NCBI GenBank assembly: GCA_947491175.1
Contig: CANLIF010000094.1
Location: 1 to 5,059, forward strand
Length of the DNA: 5,059 bases
Reading direction: 5' to 3'
From: Actinomycetota bacterium
GTDB taxonomy: Bacteria > Actinomycetota > Actinomycetes > S36-B12 > UBA5976
Part shown: positions 1-3,647 of the stretch, piece by piece
Position numbering within the stretch: the first letter of the stretch is position 1
How the letters are laid out: each line of letters begins with the position of its first letter
Translations under genes and position numbers: made by a program
Notes under the pieces: generated by a model
Seen by the model: the letters and a program-made list of their open reading frames with translations, nothing else
Databases searched by the model: none
Told to the model about the DNA's origin: nothing

Positions 1-16
1 CTTGAAGAAAAGACTG

Positions 17-88
17 GCCCCCTTGGCACAGTGGTAGCGCACTTCCTTGGTAAGGAAGAGGTCGTCAGTTCGATTCTGACAGGGGGCT
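17..88 (+). tRNA. tRNA-Thr (anticodon GGT)
   Basis: Folds as a cloverleaf. The 7-bp acceptor stem (17-23 with 81-87) is perfectly paired, the anticodon stem is 42-46/54-58 and its loop 47-53 carries GGT at 49-51. The T-stem is 64-68/76-80 with a TTCGATT loop, and the variable loop is five bases. GGT decodes ACC and ACT (threonine). The D-stem (26-29/37-40) has one A-C mismatch. The discriminator base is T88 and no CCA is encoded, so the 3' end must be added by a nucleotidyltransferase. Position ahead of tRNA-Met and rpmG matches thrT of Mycobacterium. Confidence 0.96.
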
Positions 89-94
89 CGAAGG

Positions 95-114
95 CCGTGT
101 TTACGCACGGTTTT
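95..114 (+). terminator. short hairpin plus T-run between the two tRNAs
   Basis: CCGTG at 95-99 pairs with CACGG at 106-110, and T100-G105 can add a wobble pair. The hairpin is followed directly by four T (111-114). The shape is terminator-like, but the stem is short and the T-run brief. It sits inside what is probably one tRNA-tRNA-rpmG transcript, so it may be a weak attenuator or a processing site instead. Confidence 0.3.
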
Positions 115-116
115 AA

Positions 117-190
117 GCCGGGGTAGCTCAGCTTGGTAGAGCAAGCGGCTCATAATCGCTGTGTCGCCGGTTCAAGTCCGGCCCTCGGTA
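117..190 (+). tRNA. tRNA-Met, elongator type (anticodon CAT)
   Basis: Cloverleaf with acceptor stem 117-123/183-189 (two G-T wobbles, at its first and fifth pairs), a perfect D-stem 126-129/139-142, anticodon stem 144-148/156-160 and loop 149-155 with CAT at 151-153. The T-stem is 166-170/178-182 with loop TTCAAGT. The discriminator is A190 and no CCA is encoded. The first acceptor pair is formed and the anticodon stem lacks the run of three G-C pairs, both unlike bacterial initiator tRNA. A CAT anticodon could also be tRNA-Ile2 modified by TilS, but the position between tRNA-Thr and rpmG corresponds to metT in Mycobacterium, so Met is preferred. Confidence 0.9.
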
Positions 191-194
191 CTAA

Positions 195-249
195 AAAGGC
201 AAGACCAGTTACACACCACGTGTAGCTGCTCAAACGAAAGGCAAGACCA
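195..249 (+). repeat. 13-bp direct repeat flanking a hairpin in the rpmG leader
   Basis: AAAGGCAAGACCA occurs at 195-207 and again, identically, at 237-249, 42 bp apart. The second copy holds the rpmG Shine-Dalgarno (AAAGG, 237-241) and ends on the first base of the ATG. Between them a 9-bp stem forms from 206-214 and 220-228 (one G-T wobble) with loop ACCAC at 215-219. The first copy offers a Shine-Dalgarno-like sequence with no start codon after it. Function unknown: it could be a tRNA/mRNA processing site, a translational control element, or a simple duplication. Confidence 0.5.
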
Positions 250-413
250 TGGCACGTAACGACGTTCGTCCAAAGATTACTTTGGCATGCGAAGACTGCA
301 AAGAACGCAACTACATCTCGCGCAAGAATCGTCGTAACGATCCTGACCGCCTTGAGATCAAGAAGCATTGCCCAAGATGCAACAAGCACACTTTGCACAA
401 GGAAACTCGTTAA
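249..413 (+). CDS. rpmG: 50S ribosomal protein L33
   Basis: This 54-residue protein of the large ribosomal subunit begins MARNDVRPKITLACEDC and closely resembles actinobacterial L33. It has two CxxC pairs (C14/C17 and C41/C44), the zinc-binding arrangement, so this is the zinc-containing form rather than the cysteine-free paralogue that many Actinobacteria keep for zinc starvation. The central NRRNDPDRLEIKKHCPRC stretch is typical. The start is ATG 249 with GAAAGG at 236-241, seven bases upstream. The length is normal for the family (about 50-56). It follows tRNA-Met by 58 bp and precedes the hadA-like gene by 41 bp, as in Mycobacterium. Base composition and codon use look native. I see no separate promoter, so co-transcription with the tRNAs is likely. 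Confidence 0.96.
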   Translation: MARNDVRPKITLACEDCKERNYISRKNRRNDPDRLEIKKHCPRCNKHTLHKETR

Positions 414-443
414 CGGTTGTTTTCGAACGTACGTTGATTGTTT

Positions 444-450
444 AAGGGAA
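444..450 (+). promoter_or_regulatory. Shine-Dalgarno of the hadA-like gene
   Basis: AAGGGAA lies here. From the GGGA core, ATG 455 is five bases away and the in-frame ATG 461 is eleven bases away, so 455 is the better start. The difference is only two residues. Confidence 0.6.
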
Positions 451-454
451 TCCC

Positions 455-871
455 ATGGGCATGAACCGAGACATGATTGGTCATGTCTATCCACCTTCAC
501 AGCCTTACTTGGTGACGGCAGAAAAGATTTCTGCTTTCGTAAAGGCATTGGGTGACACGAACCCTGCATACGCAGACGGAACCGTTGCGCCACCAACATT
601 TTCGATTGTGGTCACGATGAATGCCATGGATACCGCGTTCCATGACCCAGAGTTACAACTTGATTATTCGCGCTTGGTACATAGTGATCAAAAGTTCGAA
701 TACATTCGCCCGATTCGCGTGGGTGATGAGTTAACTGTTAGTGCCTCAGTTGAAGAGATCAAACCGCTAGGCACAAACGAGATTGCAACATTCAAAACTG
801 ACGTCTTCTCAGGTGACGAACTGGTTGTAACTGGTTGGTCAAAAATAGTCGTGCGAGGACCAGAGGCATGA
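455..871 (+). CDS. hadA: HadA-like MaoC-family hydroxyacyl dehydratase, non-catalytic subunit
   Basis: This 138-residue single hot-dog protein matches the MaoC dehydratase N-like family. Typical segments are AFVKALGDTNPAYAD (27-41), VAPPTF (44-49) and LVHSDQKFEYIRPIRVGD (74-91). At the place where catalytic hydratases have GDxNPxH it reads GDTNPAY (33-39), so the catalytic histidine is replaced by tyrosine, as expected for HadA, the substrate-binding partner of HadB. In Mycobacterium, HadAB removes water from (3R)-hydroxyacyl-ACP in FAS-II. An acI-like organism would make no mycolic acids, so ordinary fatty-acid elongation is the likelier role here (inference). The downstream hadB-like gene overlaps it by ATGA (868-871), implying translational coupling and a heterodimer. 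It is slightly shorter than mycobacterial HadA (about 158). The symbol rests on gene order and motif and is less certain than the family. Confidence 0.85.
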   Translation: MGMNRDMIGHVYPPSQPYLVTAEKISAFVKALGDTNPAYADGTVAPPTFSIVVTMNAMDTAFHDPELQLDYSRLVHSDQKFEYIRPIRVGDELTVSASVEEIKPLGTNEIATFKTDVFSGDELVVTGWSKIVVRGPEA

Positions 872-1293
872 CACTAAAAATCTCAGACATTTCAGTTGGT
901 ATGGATCTTCCTGCTTTGGATTTAACTTTCACTCGAGCAGACCTAGTTGCTTACGCGCTTGCTTCTGGTGATTTAAATCCAATTCATCAGGACGAAGCAT
1001 TCGCTAAGTCTGTGGGCCTTCCTGATGTAATTGCCCACGGCATGCTGACCATGGGTCGTGCAATTCAAGTTGTGACGAATTGGGTTGGGGATCCAACAGC
1101 AGTTATCGACTATTCAGTTCGGATGACACGTCCGGTAGTTGTACCTGACACGGCCGAGGGATCCGTTGTTAGCTTCACTGGAAAAGTTGCGCAAATTAAT
1201 GATGATGGAACCGTTCAAGTTGAACTTGGCGCAGTCTTTGGTGACTTAAAGGTCCTAGGTTTAGCAAAAGCTACTGTGCGACTAGCACAATAG
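868..1293 (+). CDS. hadB: HadB-like MaoC-family (3R)-hydroxyacyl-ACP dehydratase, catalytic subunit
   Basis: This 141-residue hot-dog protein carries the full hydratase-2 motif SGDLNPIHQD (33-42), with D35 and H40 as the predicted catalytic pair, then GLPDVIAHGML (50-60), the conserved segment behind the active site. It should dehydrate (3R)-3-hydroxyacyl-ACP to trans-2-enoyl-ACP together with the product of the preceding gene, in the cytoplasm. The start is ATG 868, sharing ATGA with the upstream stop, and GAGGA at 855-859 lies eight bases before it. A TTG at 835 would add eleven residues that resemble nothing in the family, so it was not used. Length agrees with HadB (about 142). murB begins a few bases downstream. 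A general MaoC enoyl-CoA hydratase is the alternative reading, but the HadA-like neighbour argues for FAS-II. Confidence 0.88.
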   Translation: MTLKISDISVGMDLPALDLTFTRADLVAYALASGDLNPIHQDEAFAKSVGLPDVIAHGMLTMGRAIQVVTNWVGDPTAVIDYSVRMTRPVVVPDTAEGSVVSFTGKVAQINDDGTVQVELGAVFGDLKVLGLAKATVRLAQ

Positions 1294-1295
1294 GA
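1292..1295 (+). promoter_or_regulatory. Shine-Dalgarno that decides the murB start
   Basis: AGGA overlaps the hadB stop codon TAG (1291-1293). Two ATG codons follow in tandem. The first (1298) is only two bases from the AGGA, the second (1301) five bases, which is the workable distance, so 1301 is preferred. Confidence 0.55.
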
Positions 1296-1300
1296 ACATG

Positions 1301-2287
1301 ATGCGCAGGCTTGCGGAACTGACCACTTTGCGTGTGGGTGGCACCCCAAACTCATTAGTTGTCGCATCCGCAGAGTCAGAAATTATCGAGGCAGTGTCTG
1401 CTAACCCCAACGCATTAATTCTTGGTGGTGGCAGCAACGTTATTGTCAGCGATGATTTCGCTGGCGATGTCATAAAGATTGAATCAACTGGATTTGAAAA
1501 TGATGAATCTGCATGTGCTGGCGCCTGGGTAACTGTTGCAGCTGGCCACGACTGGAATGATTTTGTAACTAGTGCCGTAGCCAATGGTTGGACAGGTATT
1601 GAGGGACTGGCTGGCATTCCAGGTACCGTAGGCGCAACTCCAATTCAAAACGTCGGTGCTTACGGACAAAGTGTTAGTGACACTATTGCCCAAGTCCGAG
1701 CGTGGAATAAAAAGACAAAGTCAGTAGATGTAATTTTTGCCGCTGACTGTGAGTTCGGCTATCGCACATCGATTTTCAAATCTCAGCCTGACACCTGGGT
1801 GATCCTAAGTGTTACGTTTCAGTTACCCCTGGGCACTATGTCAGCACCGATCGCTTACAACGAACTTGCTGCGAAACTAAATGTTGAAATAGGAGATCGG
1901 GTAAGTACTTCAGAGCTACAGAGTGCAGTGCTAGAACTGCGTGCTGGAAAAGGTATGGTTCTTGATTCAGCTGATCATGACACCTGGAGTGTTGGCTCAT
2001 TCTTTATGAATCCCAGAGTGCTGACTGCACCGGAGAATGCACCGAACTGGCCTGAGGCTGATGGCACAGTGAAGGTAAGTGCTGCCTGGTTGATTGAACA
2101 AGCTGGCTTCACTAAAGGATTTACTTTAAACGGGCGAGCAGCGCTATCAAGTAAGCACACTTTGGCAATTACGAATCGTGGAACTGCAACCAGTGCTGAT
2201 ATTTCAGAACTTGCTGATCACATTGTGCAAGGCGTTAAGGCCAAGTTCGATATCGAACTAAAGCCAGAAGCCACCTTTATTAGTTAG
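1301..2287 (+). CDS. murB: UDP-N-acetylenolpyruvoylglucosamine reductase
   Basis: MurB is a cytoplasmic FAD enzyme that uses NADPH to reduce UDP-GlcNAc-enolpyruvate to UDP-MurNAc, the second committed step of peptidoglycan synthesis. Counting from ATG 1301 (328 residues), the FAD-binding part shows LTTLRVGGTP (7-16), LGGGSNVIVSD (41-51) and GLAGIPGTVGA followed by NVGAYGQ (102-123). Catalytic residues are all present: Arg155 in GYRTSIFK, the proton-donating Ser233 in GSFF, and Glu323 in the C-terminal PEATFIS. The YGQ loop and the overall layout are of the E. coli-like type I. ATG 1298 is the alternative start, one residue longer. It is somewhat short for actinobacterial MurB (often 340-370) but complete. 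It lies seven bases after hadB and is probably in the same operon. No clear terminator follows. The next gene has its own promoter. Confidence 0.96.
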   Translation: MRRLAELTTLRVGGTPNSLVVASAESEIIEAVSANPNALILGGGSNVIVSDDFAGDVIKIESTGFENDESACAGAWVTVAAGHDWNDFVTSAVANGWTGIEGLAGIPGTVGATPIQNVGAYGQSVSDTIAQVRAWNKKTKSVDVIFAADCEFGYRTSIFKSQPDTWVILSVTFQLPLGTMSAPIAYNELAAKLNVEIGDRVSTSELQSAVLELRAGKGMVLDSADHDTWSVGSFFMNPRVLTAPENAPNWPEADGTVKVSAAWLIEQAGFTKGFTLNGRAALSSKHTLAITNRGTATSADISELADHIVQGVKAKFDIELKPEATFIS

Positions 2288-2322
2288 TTGATTAATTAGA
2301 AATCATTACATCAATAAATTCC

Positions 2323-2350
2323 TTGACTATTATGCTGGTACAGGTATAAT
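2323..2350 (+). promoter_or_regulatory. sigma-70-like promoter of the toxin-antitoxin operon, leaderless
   Basis: The -35 box TTGACT (2323-2328) and the perfect -10 box TATAAT (2345-2350) are separated by 16 bp. Only six bases (2351-2356) lie between the -10 box and the ATG at 2357, so transcription should begin at or within a base or two of the start codon's A. No Shine-Dalgarno is present. A leaderless mRNA is therefore predicted, a common mode in Actinobacteria. AT-rich sequence (2288-2322) lies just upstream and could act as an UP element. Confidence 0.8.
2329..2350 (+). promoter_or_regulatory. imperfect palindrome over the promoter, candidate autoregulatory operator
   Basis: ATTAT (2329-2333) and ATAAT (2346-2350) form exact inverted arms of a 22-bp dyad centred between 2339 and 2340. 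C2335-G2344 and the central GTAC (2338-2341) also match, giving 8 of 11 symmetric pairs. The dyad fills the spacer between -35 and -10 and covers the -10 box, so bound protein would block RNA polymerase. The natural candidate ligand is the Xre-type HTH at the N-terminus of the gene just downstream. The -10 hexamer itself supplies one arm, so part of the symmetry may be chance. Confidence 0.45.
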
Positions 2351-2356
2351 TCAGTT

Positions 2357-2860
2357 ATGACCGTTGGACTACTAATCACAAAGGCCCGCAACAACTCGGG
2401 TCTGACCCAGGCCGAGTTAGCTTCTAGAGCGGGAACCTCGCAAGCCGCCATCGCCCGGTACGAGGCAGATCGTGTTTCCCCTTCAGTAAGCACACTCGAG
2501 CGCGTGCTTCGCGCTGCCGGGGAAGAGCTCCTCTTATCAAGCGCTCGGGGAAATCAAACGGACTTATCAAGTAAAAAAGCCCAATTGGTTCGGCGACACA
2601 AATTAGAGATTACCAACCTAGCCAGAACACACGGAGCCCGAAATATTCGCTTGTTTGGATCCGTAGCTCGTGGCGAGGACACGTCCAAAAGCGATATTGA
2701 TTTTCTTGTTAGCACTCCAGATGAAAATGCGCTGTCAATTGCAATCTCACTGCAGGCGGCACTTGAGTCTCTGCTGGAGTGCAAGGTTGACGTATCTCCA
2801 GAGTCCATATTGAAACCGAGTGTGCGCAAGGCGGCCCTAAAGGAAGCAGTACCAATTTGA
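2357..2860 (+). CDS. mntA: Xre-HTH/MNT nucleotidyltransferase fusion antitoxin (MntA-like)
   Basis: This 167-residue protein has two domains. Residues about 4-60 are a Cro/C1-Xre helix-turn-helix, with the recognition unit LTQAELASRAGTSQAAIARYE (16-36) followed by SPSVSTLERVLRAAG. After a short linker, residues about 75-167 are a minimal nucleotidyltransferase. Its GS-x10-DxD signature is intact (G101, S102, D113, D115, inside LFGSVARG...SDIDFLV), and the likely third carboxylate is D145 in KVDVSP. In studied MntA-HepT systems this enzyme uses ATP to AMPylate a tyrosine of the HepT toxin, silencing it. Those antitoxins are usually the MNT domain alone. Here the HTH probably adds operon autorepression (inference). 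Start ATG 2357 coincides with the predicted transcription start. The hepT gene overlaps by TTGA (2857-2860). Hand-counted GC is about 60% up to position 2550 and about 47% afterwards, suggesting domain assembly or transfer. Confidence 0.88.
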   Translation: MTVGLLITKARNNSGLTQAELASRAGTSQAAIARYEADRVSPSVSTLERVLRAAGEELLLSSARGNQTDLSSKKAQLVRRHKLEITNLARTHGARNIRLFGSVARGEDTSKSDIDFLVSTPDENALSIAISLQAALESLLECKVDVSPESILKPSVRKAALKEAVPI

Positions 2861-3207
2861 GTCCTCGCACTGATCTAGATTGGCTTATTGATATCTCAAA
2901 TTCTGCTGAACGAATTGATAGGGCGCTCAAACTCAAGCTTTCAATTGAATGTGAAGAACTATTTTTTGATGCAATTCAATACAACCTTGTGTGTATGGGC
3001 GAGGCTGTTAGAAAGATTTCAAGTGAGTTAAAACACGAGCACTCGACTATCCCTTGGCACCTAGTGGCAGGCATGAGAAATCGACTAACACATGAATACT
3101 TTCAAATTTCAAGAGAACAAGTTGAATCAGTCTTAGTCGAACACTTAGATCCCTTTGTTGATCAATGCGAAAATCTGGCAACAAAATTAGTTAAACAAAG
3201 CGGCTAA
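2857..3207 (+). CDS. hepT: HepT-like HEPN ribonuclease toxin (DUF86)
   Basis: This 116-residue, mostly helical HEPN-domain protein carries the RNase signature R-x4-H-x-Y as RNRLTHEY (R74, H79, Y81). R74 and H79 are the predicted catalytic pair, and Y81 corresponds to the tyrosine AMPylated by MntA in characterised pairs. The DAIQYNLVCMGEAVRKIS segment (38-55) is typical of DUF86. Known HepT toxins cleave RNA (tRNA in at least one system) and arrest growth. The start is TTG 2857 within TTGA, overlapping the antitoxin stop. No ATG, GTG or other TTG occurs between the preceding in-frame stop (2788) and it, and downstream starts would lose the N-terminal half. AAAGGAAG (2839-2846) lies ten or more bases before it, a long spacing. 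The weak start and overlap suggest coupled, low toxin output. GC is only about 39%. Its last 17 bases overlap the convergent DUF393 gene. Confidence 0.9.
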   Translation: MSPRTDLDWLIDISNSAERIDRALKLKLSIECEELFFDAIQYNLVCMGEAVRKISSELKHEHSTIPWHLVAGMRNRLTHEYFQISREQVESVLVEHLDPFVDQCENLATKLVKQSG

Positions 3208-3541
3208 AGAATTTTCGATTGTTTGCAACTAAGCGATACATCCCGGCTGCGATCCAAGATGCTGGTGGAATAAAAGTAAGCCAACCAATTGCGCCCCAAA
3301 GCCCACCACGGATTCTTAAGACTTTTCCAACAGCTTTAGCGCCGCTGTGGCGGACTTGATCTGATTCAGGGTGCTCGATCAGCCAAACCGAATGCGCAAG
3401 TTGTTCTTGAGTTAAGCCATAAGTATCAGCTAACTCAGTACTAGGAACATTAACCCAACCCGTTGGAACGATTCGGGCAAGTTTGGTTGCAGTGCGCTGA
3501 CAAAACGCGCAGTTGCCATCAGTAATCAGGATCGCAGTCAT
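3191..3541 (-). CDS. DUF393/DCC-family thiol-disulfide oxidoreductase-like protein
   Basis: This 116-residue protein opens with ITDGNCAFCQRT (6-17), the family's DGxCxxC motif with C11 and C14 in a thioredoxin-like redox position. Further family-like parts are SVWLIE (51-56), the hydrophobic LWGAIGWLTFIPPASWIAAG stretch (81-100) and the closing YRLVANNRKFFSRF (102-115). DUF393 proteins are predicted thiol-disulfide oxidoreductases of uncertain substrate. The hydrophobic stretch could lie on a membrane but is broken by prolines, and there is no signal peptide. Start ATG 3541 shares its A with the stop of a 34-codon ORF (TGATG), and I see no good Shine-Dalgarno, so translation probably depends on re-initiation. 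An in-frame stop at 3554-3556 excludes a longer form. It is the last gene of the pruA-strand group, and its 3' end overlaps hepT by 17 nt. Confidence 0.85.
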   Translation of the reverse strand: MTAILITDGNCAFCQRTATKLARIVPTGWVNVPSTELADTYGLTQEQLAHSVWLIEHPESDQVRHSGAKAVGKVLRIRGGLWGAIGWLTFIPPASWIAAGMYRLVANNRKFFSRFV

Positions 3542-3645
3542 CAGAAAGGTGGCTCAGCACCACGAAGCATATCTGCAAACGCCCGAGACCAGGACTTAAC
3601 ACTTTCCCAAAATGATTTGAGTTTGCCTGAATCCTTGGACTTCAC
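3541..3645 (-). CDS. possible 34-residue small protein between pruA and the DUF393 gene
   Basis: The strand opposite the given one reads GTG (3645-3643) through TGA (3543-3541), starting two bases after the pruA stop and ending with TGA fused to the DUF393 ATG as TGATG. The product would begin (M)KSKDSGKLKSFWESVK and end ADMLRGAEPPF. The N-terminus is rich in Lys and Ser, the middle could form an amphipathic helix with Trp13 and Trp19, and there are no Cys residues or family motifs I recognise. It fills the gap between two genes almost exactly, which argues for real translation. Against it, the Shine-Dalgarno is weak and the length is near chance level. It may act as a coupling cistron that delivers ribosomes to the DUF393 start. 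Function unknown. Confidence 0.42.
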   Translation of the reverse strand: MKSKDSGKLKSFWESVKSWSRAFADMLRGAEPPF

Positions 3646-3647
3646 AA

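Noticed and set aside
426..435. AACGTACGTT palindrome between rpmG and hadA
   Set aside because: A perfect 10-bp palindrome with no loop cannot be a hairpin terminator. It may be chance, and no regulator can be tied to it.
352..555. 67-codon plus-strand ORF spanning the end of rpmG and the start of hadA
   Set aside because: It is a different frame over two certain genes, with composition expected from a shadow frame.
150..599. 149-codon minus-strand ORF across tRNA-Met, rpmG and the hadA start
   Set aside because: It runs antisense through a tRNA gene and two recognised genes and has no protein-like motif.
835..867. TTG-started N-terminal extension of the hadB-like gene
   Set aside because: It lies inside the upstream gene, adds eleven residues unlike the family, and a well-spaced Shine-Dalgarno serves ATG 868 in an ATGA overlap.
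2289..2305. TGATT/AATCA inverted repeat after murB as terminator or second operator
   Set aside because: Only 5 AT-rich pairs with a 7-base loop and no T-run. Too weak for a terminator, and it shares no clear sequence with the promoter dyad.
3200..3240. Bidirectional terminator at the hepT/DUF393 junction
   Set aside because: No convincing stem with flanking T/A runs could be paired in this stretch.
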